Assembly (NCBI GenBank): GCA_964520985.1
Contig: CAZFPB010000001.1
Location: 992,001 to 1,056,000 of the forward strand
Length of the DNA: 64,000 bases
Source of the DNA: CAYSGL01 sp964520985
GTDB taxonomy: Bacteria > Pseudomonadota > Alphaproteobacteria > Micavibrionales > Micavibrionaceae
Direction: 5' to 3'
Under the pieces are notes generated by a model that was not told the origin of the DNA, searched no databases, and saw only the letters and a list, made by a program, of their open reading frames with translations. Of the stretch, positions 50,899 through 58,828 are shown piece by piece. The translations under genes and the position numbers were made by a program. Numbering within the stretch: position 1 is the stretch's first letter; each line of letters begins with the position of its first letter.

Positions 50899-51459
50899 AT
50901 GAGCCTAGCATCGACCCTTCAAAAGCAAAAGCCTGCAAATCTGCCCGTCGCGACGCTGGGCGGCGGGTGTTTCTGGTGCCTGGAGAGCGAATTCCGCCGG
51001 TTGGAAGGCGTGGTTTTCACCGAATCCGGCTATGCGGGCGGGCAAAGTGAAAACCCGACTTATGAGGAAGTCTGCACCGGGATTACTGGCCATGCGGAAG
51101 TCACGGATATTTATTTCGATCCCGCCATCATTAGTTATGCGCAGTTGCTGGACTATTTCCTGACTATCGCGCACGACCCGACGCAAAAAGACGGACAAGG
51201 CGTGGATCTGGGCACGCAATACCGCTCGGCGATTTTTTATCATGATGAGGAACAGTTGCGCACGGCGCAAGCGGTTATCGCGCAGGTGAATGAGGCCGGG
51301 CGCTGGCCCGCCCCTATTGTTACGACGCTGGAACCGTACGAGACGTTCTGGCCTGCGGAAGCTTATCATCAGCAGTATTACGAAACCTATGAGACACGTA
51401 CCGGGGTGATGCACCCGCGCGCGTTATACAAACAGCGCAAACGTCAAAATTCCTACTGA
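50899..51459 (+). CDS. msrA: Cytosolic peptide methionine sulfoxide reductase A
   Basis: 186 residues from ATG 50899; an in-frame start at 50872 is less likely. No signal peptide, so cytosolic, unlike the paralogue at 28431. The active site is LGGGCFWCLESEFRRLEG, with ESGYAGGQSENPTYEEVCTG and HDPTQKDGQGVDLGTQYRS as the usual following segments and EAYHQQYYE near the end. The resolving cysteines of other MsrA proteins are not visible in the C-terminus. Divergent from the UMF1 gene. Confidence 0.92.
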   Translation: MSLASTLQKQKPANLPVATLGGGCFWCLESEFRRLEGVVFTESGYAGGQSENPTYEEVCTGITGHAEVTDIYFDPAIISYAQLLDYFLTIAHDPTQKDGQGVDLGTQYRSAIFYHDEEQLRTAQAVIAQVNEAGRWPAPIVTTLEPYETFWPAEAYHQQYYETYETRTGVMHPRALYKQRKRQNSY

Positions 51460-51516
51460 TCCGGCGGCCGGTTTTGCGGTATCATGGTGGCGACCCTTTT
51501 TAAAGAAAGTGACGCC

Positions 51517-52077
51517 ATGAAATCTGCTCTTGCCGCCCTGATTATTTTATCTGTAGCCGCTCCCCTGCCCGCACTGGCGTTTGGCGGAGATGATGACATG
51601 AAGACCTTAACGCCGGCGAAGGTGAAAAAGCTGGTCGATAATATGACCGAAAAAACCAAACCCGGCGGATCGTTAAACGATCAGGGCGTGAAAGATTATC
51701 TGAACGAACATCTGGCTAGTGACGGCGTCTTCACCAGCACTGTCACCTTCCGCATTCCGGGTTATGAAGACCAGGTGCAGATGATTTCGGTCGACAAGGC
51801 CAAGTTCATCGAGAATGTCATCGCGGGCCGCCAGCAGATCAAAGACTACGAATCCAAAGTCAAGGTGCGCGAACCAGAAGTGACCAAGGATAAGAAATCA
51901 GCGACACTGAAATTAGAAACCCGCGAAGAAGGGTTGATGCCGATGCAAGACGGCAAATGGGTTCCTTTTAAAGGCCAGTCCGATTGTTTTCAGGAAATCC
52001 GTATCAACGGAAACAAGCCGCAGATTTATTCCGCGGCTTGTCAATCGCTGATCGAAATTCAGAAAACTATAAAATAA
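51517..52077 (+). CDS. Secreted hypothetical protein
   Basis: 186 residues from ATG 51517 (MKSALAALIILSVAAPLPAL); an upstream frame start is rejected. A signal peptide of about 21 residues (ending ALAFGG) is followed by a soluble domain with VKKLVDNMTEKTKPGG and beta-rich strands near GVFTSTVTFRIPGYEDQVQ. One cysteine pair (CFQE, AACQS) may form a disulfide. The AAAGAAAGTGACGCC stretch before the ATG acts as weak ribosome site. The family is not recognised. Its last 11 bases overlap the convergent DUF1761 gene. Confidence 0.6.
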   Translation: MKSALAALIILSVAAPLPALAFGGDDDMKTLTPAKVKKLVDNMTEKTKPGGSLNDQGVKDYLNEHLASDGVFTSTVTFRIPGYEDQVQMISVDKAKFIENVIAGRQQIKDYESKVKVREPEVTKDKKSATLKLETREEGLMPMQDGKWVPFKGQSDCFQEIRINGNKPQIYSAACQSLIEIQKTIK

Positions 52078-52486
52078 TATACAAGAACGCCATGTGCACG
52101 AGCGCGAACACGTAATAGCCGCCAAGTTGGTAGGCTGTATCAATGGCGACCGCCTCAAAGGACGATCCGCTGTAGAGCGAACCCATGATGGCTGGCGGCA
52201 TCGAGAACGCCACCCACAGCAAACAGGACAGGCAGAAATATCCCGCCGGTGTATCGATTGACAGGAAACCCGCGAGAAACGCGTAAAAACACGCCGATAA
52301 CATCCACAAAAAGAAAGACGCCACGAACGGCAACGGGCTGCCTGCACTGGCTTCATTCACAGTCCGCCCACGCAGAACCGTCAGACGCGTACCCATGATT
52401 TTCGGATGATACCAAGCCAGTCCCAGCAGGAAAGCGAGAAGTCCGGACGTTAGAACAGCTAGAAAATTGACATCGATTGAAAGCAT
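52067..52486 (-). CDS. DUF1761-family membrane protein
   Basis: 139 residues from ATG 52486, which follows a GGGGGAT site; a GTG five codons upstream lies inside that site. Four membrane helices (about 5-28, 55-75, 82-102 and 118-139). The N-terminal YHPKIMGTRL motif after helix 1 and the GLAWYHP segment fit DUF1761, a family of small membrane proteins with no known activity. It is convergent with the secreted hypothetical gene. Confidence 0.7.
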   Translation of the reverse strand: MLSIDVNFLAVLTSGLLAFLLGLAWYHPKIMGTRLTVLRGRTVNEASAGSPLPFVASFFLWMLSACFYAFLAGFLSIDTPAGYFCLSCLLWVAFSMPPAIMGSLYSGSSFEAVAIDTAYQLGGYYVFALVHMAFLYIIL

Positions 52487-52588
52487 TGTTTGATCCCCCA
52501 CAATATAGAATCATATGTTATCAGAACTAAAAATGTGGTATAGCTTGAATAATAAAAAAATATAAAAAATGACCACAGGGAGAGACTT

Positions 52589-53155
52589 ATGAAGACAGGG
52601 CACGCATTACGCGGCGCGTTCAAGGCCGTCTGCAACTTTAATCAATCCATCTACGACTGGTACGATCGTCAAAGCTTCAAGCTGTATTACCTGATGATGT
52701 GTCAGGATACCGATGAAATCGCGCACGTGCTCCCCTTGAGTGACAGTATGGCCGAACGCACAGCGCATGTTTTGCAAGCTTCCCGCAGCAGTCTGTTTAC
52801 CACCGCCGCCACACAGGCAGCCGCAGGAGATCATGCCAAACCCGGTTACGGGAATGTGTGGGCGGGGTTTATGACTCATGCCGATAAAAGCCTGCGTCCG
52901 GCTATGGACATTGCGCTGCGCACGGGTATCAACACGCCGCTACGCGTGGTTATTCTGGGCGCGGTCAGCTTATTGTTGTTCGATTATCTGGCGGGAGGTC
53001 ACTTGCGTGACAGCGTGACGCAGATGATTGCCAGTGTAAACACGGAAAGCGGTAAAGCCAAAGCCTTACCCGTGCATGAACGGGCCGGGGAATATCACGA
53101 AAAACCAGCGCCGAAAGACTGGACTATGCTTTACGCGCGACCATCAGTTTTTTGA
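52589..53155 (+). CDS. Hypothetical protein with one membrane helix
   Basis: 188 residues. A soluble N-terminal half (about 1-110; YDWYDRQSFKLYYLMMCQDT) precedes one hydrophobic helix near 117-138 (LRVVILGAVSLLLFDYLAGG) and a soluble C-terminal part. No motif is recognised. A good GGGAGAG ribosome site lies 9 bases before ATG 52589. The last 32 bases overlap the 3' end of the convergent sdhB gene. Confidence 0.6.
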   Translation: MKTGHALRGAFKAVCNFNQSIYDWYDRQSFKLYYLMMCQDTDEIAHVLPLSDSMAERTAHVLQASRSSLFTTAATQAAAGDHAKPGYGNVWAGFMTHADKSLRPAMDIALRTGINTPLRVVILGAVSLLLFDYLAGGHLRDSVTQMIASVNTESGKAKALPVHERAGEYHEKPAPKDWTMLYARPSVF

Positions 53156-53918
53156 TCTCTGCAATCGCCTTGGCCGGGTTCAACCCTTTTGGACAGGCGT
53201 TGGTGCAGTTCATGATGGTGTGGCAGCGATAGAGCTTGAACGGATCTTCGAGCTGATCGAGGCGCTCGTTCAGTGCATCATCGCGCGTATCGATGATCCA
53301 GCGGTAGGCTTGCAGCAAGATAGCCGGGCCTAAAAACTTGTCGGCGTTCCACCAGTAACTCGGGCACGACGTCGAGCAGCAGAAACACAAAATGCAACCC
53401 GCAGGGCCGCGGCCATCATCGCCGTTCATTTTTTCGGAATCATCCGCGCTTTGCAGGCGTTCTTTTTCCGGCGCGTCAGTGTTCGATTTCATCCACGGCT
53501 CGATCTGTTCATATTGTTTATAAACATGGGTCAGATCGGGCACGAGATCTTTCACCACCGGCATGTGCGGCAACGGGGTAATCTTGATCGGGCCGGACAC
53601 ATCGTCAATCGGCTTGGTGCAGGCCAGCGTGTTCCGGCCGTCAATGTTCATGGCGCATGACCCGCAAATACCTTCACGGCACGAGCGGCGGAAGGTCAGC
53701 GAGCTATCAACTTTGTCTTTGATATGGATGATGGCGTCGAGCACCATCGGGCCGCAGTGATCGAGGTCGATCGTGTATTCATCGAGGCGCGGGTTTTCCG
53801 GCAGGTCAGGATCATAGCGATACACCTGAAACGTCTTTTTACGTTTCGCCCCCGCGGCGGCGTCAATTTTCCGGCCGGGTTGTACTTTGGAATTTCTGGG
53901 GAGGGTGAATTCTGCCAT
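53124..53918 (-). CDS. sdhB: Succinate dehydrogenase iron-sulfur subunit
   Basis: 264 residues. It carries electrons from SdhA to quinone in complex II. The 2Fe-2S cluster motif is in FRRSCREGICGSCAMNIDG, the 4Fe-4S motif in GCILCFCCSTSCPSYWW and the 3Fe-4S motif in CHTIMNCTNACPKGLNP. The segment before the 4Fe-4S site reads KMNGDDGRGPAGCILC, where other SdhB proteins have KLDGLYECILCACC, about five extra residues. The other sdh genes are not in the window; the upstream neighbour is an acidic hypothetical gene on the same strand. Confidence 0.95.
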   Translation of the reverse strand: MAEFTLPRNSKVQPGRKIDAAAGAKRKKTFQVYRYDPDLPENPRLDEYTIDLDHCGPMVLDAIIHIKDKVDSSLTFRRSCREGICGSCAMNIDGRNTLACTKPIDDVSGPIKITPLPHMPVVKDLVPDLTHVYKQYEQIEPWMKSNTDAPEKERLQSADDSEKMNGDDGRGPAGCILCFCCSTSCPSYWWNADKFLGPAILLQAYRWIIDTRDDALNERLDQLEDPFKLYRCHTIMNCTNACPKGLNPAKAIAEIKKLMVARKA

Positions 53919-53981
53919 GGGTCGCCTGAAGGGGTTGGTACTGCCCGGTAAAATAGCCTCCCTGCCCGGCTTTGTGAAGAC

Positions 53982-54728
53982 CTAAATGGCGAGATCGAGG
54001 CTGTCCTCTACGTGCGGCTTTTTAGGGCGGCGCACCAGTTTGCCTTCCGGCGTGACGAATTCCTCGAATTCCTCTTCCAACAGGGGTTCGGGCGGTTTTG
54101 GACCATTGGCCATAGCGGCGGCCTGTCCCTGCTGCCAGTCCACGACATCGCCGCTCAGCATCTCGTGCGAGACAGAATCGTCGATTTCCTGAACGGATAA
54201 GGTAGTCATGATCGGCTCGCTGCCGTTTGGTAGAACGGGCGGCGGCACGGCGGATGCGCTCTTTTCAAAGACAGGTTGTTCATCATTGTCCGATACGGGC
54301 TGGGAGGCTTCTTCAAAATCGGCCGGCAAGGTATCGTTTATCAGGCGCTCAGGATGCGCAATCTCATCAATCGCGCGGTCATGCATTTCACCGCGCTCCC
54401 GCTCCAGCGCCTGCGCGGATTGCAGATAGGCGATATCAGCGACGGAATCATGTTCGGCGCGGGCAGGCTCTACGCTGCTTTTATCGCCGCCGCTGGAGCC
54501 TTCTTCATCGTTTTCTGGTTCAGCTTCGTCTTTATTCAGCACTTCTTCTTCGCTGAGGACCATAACCTGAATATTGACCACAAATCCGTTGGGCGTGTGT
54601 TCGACAGTTTGGGAAATAATCTGCGATTCGGCCGCATCGTTCATCGGCGCAGAGAGTGTGGCCATCGCGTTCATACGGGCCGTATTCTCGTTATCGCCAG
54701 TCCCGCTGGATGTTAAAATTGTCGGCAT
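53982..54728 (-). CDS. Acidic, mostly disordered hypothetical protein
   Basis: 248 residues, strongly acidic, with repeated Asp/Glu/Pro/Ser stretches and few hydrophobic segments (NKDEAEPENDEEGSSGGDKS, PLLEEEFEEFVTPEG). A basic patch sits near the end (GKLVRRPKKPHVEDS). No signal peptide, helix or known domain is visible. It lies between pyrC and sdhB on the minus strand, 63 bases before sdhB and 37 bases after the pyrC stop, so all three could be co-transcribed. Function unknown. Confidence 0.55.
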   Translation of the reverse strand: MPTILTSSGTGDNENTARMNAMATLSAPMNDAAESQIISQTVEHTPNGFVVNIQVMVLSEEEVLNKDEAEPENDEEGSSGGDKSSVEPARAEHDSVADIAYLQSAQALERERGEMHDRAIDEIAHPERLINDTLPADFEEASQPVSDNDEQPVFEKSASAVPPPVLPNGSEPIMTTLSVQEIDDSVSHEMLSGDVVDWQQGQAAAMANGPKPPEPLLEEEFEEFVTPEGKLVRRPKKPHVEDSLDLAI

Positions 54729-54764
54729 GTGCCCTCCTTTGCCGCTGTTGCGCGGCCTTTCAGT

Positions 54765-55862
54765 TTAGGCTAACAACCGCCAGGGCAAGGCAGTTCCCTG
54801 CGTCGCATGCGCGGGATTGAGGCCAATGGGCAACGGCGTCACTGGGCCTTCGGGCGTGTCCAGCATTTCAACCGGGGTTTCCTGACGGATCAGGCGGAAG
54901 GTGTCTTTGGATTCCGGCAGATCGTAGAAATTTTTGCCGTTATGGCAGAGGAACTGCGCGAAAAGAGCCTGATTGGAAGGTTGATCGAGATCGGCGCCAG
55001 CGGCTTCGAACCCCATAGCGTAAAGTTGCGGTGCGATGCCGCCGGTGAAACAGCCGGCCGCGCATCCGCACGGCGTGCATTTGGTGGTGTGGGGGGCGGA
55101 ATCGGTGCCGGCAAAAAATTGGGTCTGGCCAGGCTTGGTAACGGCGGCGCGCAAGGCAGCGCGGTCATCGGCGAACTTTACCAACGGCAGGCAGAAGAGA
55201 TGATATTTCAAGCCTTGCAGCAGATCGCCTACTGTATAAAGCAGATGTTGCGGCGTGATGGTGGCTGCGACATTATCCGATGCGCCCGCAACAAACTCCG
55301 CCGCGACTTTCGTAGTGATATGCTCGCATACCAGTTTCAGCGCCGGGAATTTTTGAATGATCTGCGGTACGCGCGTCTGATAAAAAATTTCTTCGGCATT
55401 TTCGCCGCGCGCGAAATAGCGGTCCGGCGCGAGGCCATGCTCTTCGCCGTGAATGCACAGGACGATGCCGTGTTTTTCCATGGCGGCGAACACGCCGTTG
55501 CTCATGAACTCTTCGACCGGCGCGCCGAAATCGGCGTTGGTCGTGCCGTGCGGCGGGTAATATTTACAGGCTTTGAGAATGCCGGATTGCGCACCCGCTT
55601 CGATCATCGCAGCCGTCGTCTCGCGGGTGAGATAGAGCGGTACGATCAGCGCCTGAAACGCATTGCCGCCCGCCTGTTCGATATCGTCGATGTAATTGCT
55701 GATCGCGCCGATGCTCGCCACCGGCGGGCGCGTGTTCGGCATCGCCAGTATCCCGGCGCACCCCATCGCGCGCTGCGCCGCCACCAGCGGGGCAATCAGC
55801 CCGTCCTGGCGCAGATGCACGTGAAGGTCATACCAGTAAGGAAGGGTGAATTCGGTCGTCAT
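54765..55862 (-). CDS. pyrC: Dihydroorotase (PyrC, type II)
   Basis: 365 residues, slightly longer than the E. coli enzyme. It cyclises carbamoyl aspartate to dihydroorotate in pyrimidine synthesis using two zinc ions. The N-terminal motif YWYDLHVHLRQDGL carries two zinc histidines, followed by KYYPPHGTTNADFG (carbamylated Lys), CIHGEEHGL and CEHITTK, and the active-site loop FAGTDSAPHTTKC. A CGCAAGCF sequence follows, as in enteric PyrC. pyrD is 7 kb away. Located between fliJ and the acidic gene on the minus strand. Confidence 0.95.
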   Translation of the reverse strand: MTTEFTLPYWYDLHVHLRQDGLIAPLVAAQRAMGCAGILAMPNTRPPVASIGAISNYIDDIEQAGGNAFQALIVPLYLTRETTAAMIEAGAQSGILKACKYYPPHGTTNADFGAPVEEFMSNGVFAAMEKHGIVLCIHGEEHGLAPDRYFARGENAEEIFYQTRVPQIIQKFPALKLVCEHITTKVAAEFVAGASDNVAATITPQHLLYTVGDLLQGLKYHLFCLPLVKFADDRAALRAAVTKPGQTQFFAGTDSAPHTTKCTPCGCAAGCFTGGIAPQLYAMGFEAAGADLDQPSNQALFAQFLCHNGKNFYDLPESKDTFRLIRQETPVEMLDTPEGPVTPLPIGLNPAHATQGTALPWRLLA

Positions 55863-55904
55863 GCGGAGAGCATACTGAAAAGCACTCTTTTTTCAAAGAG
55901 TTGT

Positions 55905-56327
55905 TTACTCCGCATTCCGCCGGAAACCTTCGATGCCGATGGCGTCGAGTTCGGTGTCTTCTTTCGCCGCCTGTGCTTTTTGTTCGGCTTCCTTACGGGC
56001 GGTGGCGACGATTTCAATGCGTTTCAGATTGGCGAAGGCTTCGCGAATATCGTCCTGCGCGATGCGGATACGGGCGTCGAGTTTTTTCAGTTCCAGATCG
56101 ATACGGCCAAGGTCGCGTTTGACGATCTGGGAATAGCGGCCAAAGTAGGCGAGCATTTCGGGCGTGAGTTGTTGCTCCAGTGCGAGACGTTCTTTGATCA
56201 GATCGCCTTCAAACTGTTTCTTGCGGATTTCGAAGCGCTCGACCTGCCGGTATAATTCCGCCAGCGCTTTTTGTTTTTCCTCGACGCTGTAGCGCCGTAC
56301 GCGGATGAGGGAATCAAGCTTGGCCAT
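55905..56327 (-). CDS. fliJ: FliJ, flagellar export chaperone
   Basis: 140 residues, short and almost entirely coiled coil with heptads and many Arg/Glu/Lys residues (RQVERFEIRKKQFEGDLI, ALEQQLTPEMLAYFGRYSQI). FliJ binds FliI and couples it to the export gate FlhA. The call relies on length, coiled coil and its position; primary motifs are weak in this family. It shares one base with the fliI stop (TAATG) and lies 42 bases ahead of pyrC. Confidence 0.85.
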   Translation of the reverse strand: MAKLDSLIRVRRYSVEEKQKALAELYRQVERFEIRKKQFEGDLIKERLALEQQLTPEMLAYFGRYSQIVKRDLGRIDLELKKLDARIRIAQDDIREAFANLKRIEIVATARKEAEQKAQAAKEDTELDAIGIEGFRRNAE

Positions 56328-57679
56328 TAGGCGGCGGCCTCACCTTTATAGACCATGCCAACGCAGATCGCGAGCGCGGCAAAGCTTTGCTCAATCGTGT
56401 TTTGTTCTTCCTTGCGCTGTGTGAGAAACGCTTCGAGCGCGGGGTAGCGCGACATCGCTTCATCGACTTCCACATCGCTGCCTTTGCGGTACGCACCCAG
56501 GCGGATCAGCTCTTCCATGTCTTCATAGCGGCTGATGAGTTTCTTGGCCTTGGTGAGAATGGCAAACTGTTCTTCGGTCAGGCAGCGCGGAATCATACGC
56601 GAGACGGATTTTAAAACATTGATGGCAGGATACCGCCCGCGGTCGGCGATTTTACGCTCCATCACGATGTGACCATCCAGAATACCGCGCACGGCATCGG
56701 AGATCGGCTCGTTGTGATCGTCCCCTTCGACCAGCACGGTAAAGATGCCGGTGATACCGCCCTCGCCTTTGATACCCGGGCCTGCACGCTCCAATAAGCG
56801 GGCGAGTTCGCCAAACGTTGTGGGTGGATAGCCTTTACTGGTTGGTGGTTCTCCCGCGGACAAACCGATTTCACGCTGGGCCATGGCAAAGCGCGTGACG
56901 GAATCGATCAGGCACAAAACCTGTTTACCCTGCCCGCGGAAATATTCGGCAACAGCGAGTGTCATGTAGGCGGCCTGACGGCGCATCAAAGCAGGCTCGT
57001 CTCCTGTCGCCACGATAACGCAGGCGCGCTTCAAGCCATCTTCGCCCAGATCGTCTTCTAAAAATTCCTGCACCTCGCGGCCCCGCTCGCCAACCAGACC
57101 AATGACGATGACCTCGGCTTCGGTGTAGCGCGCCATCATGGAGAGGAGGACGGATTTACCCACGCCGGAGCCGGAGAAGATTCCCATCCGCTGGCCACTG
57201 CAGGTGGAGATGAAACTGTTCACGGCGCGCACGCCTAGATCGAGCTTGCCACCAACGCGCTGGCGCGCATGGGGAAGCGGCGGTTTGTTGCGGAGCAAGA
57301 CGGTTTGCCCGCCTTGCGGCAGCGGGCCTTTATCATCGATCGGTTGTCCCAGCGCGTTGATGACGCGGCCAAGCCAGCGCTCTTCCGGGCAGATGAACGG
57401 CTCGAATCCCTGCAGGTACGCCGGGCAACCTAGCCCCACCCCTTCCAGTGCGCCAAAAGGCATCAACAGCGCCTTTTCATCCTTGAAGCCAATGACCTCG
57501 CACGGAATGGTGACATGGGGTTTCGGCCGCAGATCGACGCGCGATCCCACGGCTAGCCGGTTGTTGCTAAACCCCGCAATTTCAATGAGTAAGCCGAGAA
57601 TTTTGGTAACCTTGCCATACACTTCGACATCCTGAAGCGGCGCAATTCCAGCAAGGGCTTTTTCGGCAAGACGATCCAT
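56327..57679 (-). CDS. fliI: FliI, flagellum-specific ATPase
   Basis: 450 residues. It is the hexameric ATPase of the flagellar type III export apparatus. The P-loop GIFSGSGVGKSVLLSMMARY, the Walker B region KQVLCLIDSVTRFAMAQREIG and the ALMRRQAAYMTLAVAEYFR segment are intact, and the family phrase PPTSKGYPPTTFGELARLLERAG is present. It is divergent from the tandem winged-helix gene by 80-90 bases and is followed by fliJ. No visible CtrA site in that gap. Confidence 0.97.
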   Translation of the reverse strand: MDRLAEKALAGIAPLQDVEVYGKVTKILGLLIEIAGFSNNRLAVGSRVDLRPKPHVTIPCEVIGFKDEKALLMPFGALEGVGLGCPAYLQGFEPFICPEERWLGRVINALGQPIDDKGPLPQGGQTVLLRNKPPLPHARQRVGGKLDLGVRAVNSFISTCSGQRMGIFSGSGVGKSVLLSMMARYTEAEVIVIGLVGERGREVQEFLEDDLGEDGLKRACVIVATGDEPALMRRQAAYMTLAVAEYFRGQGKQVLCLIDSVTRFAMAQREIGLSAGEPPTSKGYPPTTFGELARLLERAGPGIKGEGGITGIFTVLVEGDDHNEPISDAVRGILDGHIVMERKIADRGRYPAINVLKSVSRMIPRCLTEEQFAILTKAKKLISRYEDMEELIRLGAYRKGSDVEVDEAMSRYPALEAFLTQRKEEQNTIEQSFAALAICVGMVYKGEAAA

Positions 57680-57768
57680 CTTTCTACTTTACCACTAAAG
57701 TTTATTTCTCTAATAGAGTTTTGATTATTCATAAAAAACTCTCCGCACTGTAATTACGGGTGATTCAA

Positions 57769-58725
57769 ATGCGTATACTGATCGCGCTCAGAGATAAACG
57801 CTGGGCCAAAAAAATTTCCGATATTTTTACGGCTGCCGGGAATATTGCCGAGATTATCGACCATGATGCCGAGCACGTACAAGATCAATTAAAATATACG
57901 GGCACACCCTATAACCTGCTTATACGCTCGCCTGATCTAGCCGTTAATAAAAATTCTACACTGGCGGAATTGATCGGCAGTGATAAAAACCAAGAACTTC
58001 CCAAGACGTCACCCCTCAATATTTTCACGCCAAAAGAAGGCCGCCCTTTCGTCTTAAGAAAAGCTTATGCAGCCGTCTGTCTTAGTAAATTTTATCCGCC
58101 GGGCGGGGTGATACAGGCAGGAGACATCGTGCTGGACCTGTGGCAAAAAAGCGTACGGATCAAAGAGGAAACGATTATTTTAACACAACTGGAATATAAA
58201 ATTCTGGAGGCGCTGTGCTTGAACAGAGGTCAGTTTCTCGGCGTAAAAAATTTAGTAGACTACATTTATCCCGCCGATACCCCGCTGTCCTATCCCGATG
58301 ATGTGATCCGGCACAAAATTGTATCGCTGAAAAAAAAGCTGGGAGCGCCGACGCACGAAGCCATCATCAATCAAAAAGGATTGGGATATAAAATTGACGA
58401 TCCGGCGTTCGATCAAAAAGTTCAAATTTCTTTCGGCTCCCTTACAATGAATATAACAGAGGCCAGATTAGAGCGTGGAAACGCCCATAAGCATCTTACC
58501 AAGGTCGAAATGGATATCCTGAAGGCGTTATCAGATCAGCAGGTCTGCTCGCGCTCCTCGCTCAGCCCTGTCAGCGATGACAGCTTAAACGTTCATATTT
58601 CTAGGCTTCGCAAAAAAATGTCAGCGCTGGATGAACAAGTCGATATTTTGACAATTTATGGCAAGGGATACCAGCTAATCGGGGCTCCCAGCCCTTTGAC
58701 CCACCCTACTTATCGCCCCCGTTAA
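57769..58725 (+). CDS. Tandem winged-helix regulator with degenerate receiver domain
   Basis: 318 residues from ATG 57769 (MRILIALRDKRWAKK); a GTG three codons earlier is possible. Residues 1-55 look like a shortened response-regulator receiver in which the acidic pocket and phosphoacceptor Asp are missing (LIALRDKRW in place of LLVEDD; YNLLIRSPDL at the acceptor site). Two OmpR/PhoB-type winged helices follow: about 114-209 (QAGDIVLDLWQKSV, LTQLEYKILEALCL, HKIVSLKKKLG, QKGLGYKI) and about 219-304 (LTKVEMDILKALSD, NVHISRLRKKMS, TIYGKGYQLI). The second is shorter in its recognition region. It is directly upstream of ctrA, whose DNA-binding domain the first copy resembles. Confidence 0.75.
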   Translation: MRILIALRDKRWAKKISDIFTAAGNIAEIIDHDAEHVQDQLKYTGTPYNLLIRSPDLAVNKNSTLAELIGSDKNQELPKTSPLNIFTPKEGRPFVLRKAYAAVCLSKFYPPGGVIQAGDIVLDLWQKSVRIKEETIILTQLEYKILEALCLNRGQFLGVKNLVDYIYPADTPLSYPDDVIRHKIVSLKKKLGAPTHEAIINQKGLGYKIDDPAFDQKVQISFGSLTMNITEARLERGNAHKHLTKVEMDILKALSDQQVCSRSSLSPVSDDSLNVHISRLRKKMSALDEQVDILTIYGKGYQLIGAPSPLTHPTYRPR

Positions 58726-58738
58726 CGATTTTCTTTTG

Positions 58739-58781
58739 TTAACCATTCTTAACTATGGTAGACTTGTTAATAATTATTAAC
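58739..58781. promoter_or_regulatory. Two CtrA-type boxes upstream of ctrA
   Basis: TTAACCAT at 58739 is followed by TTAA at 58749, and a perfect 16-base palindrome GTTAATAATTATTAAC lies at 58766. In Caulobacter, CtrA sites are TTAA-N7-TTAA and the half site is TTAACCAT; here both pairs have a 6-base spacer. They lie 48-90 bases before the ctrA ATG and suggest autoregulation. Confidence 0.65.
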
Positions 58782-58828
58782 ACAGAAACAGCGGGCAGGA
58801 TGCCTGCTCTAACGCAAGGGGTCTTATC

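Noticed and set aside
54807..56255. 482-residue plus-strand frame opposite pyrC and fliJ
   Set aside because: A composition-driven antisense frame. It spans two well supported genes and shows no domain.
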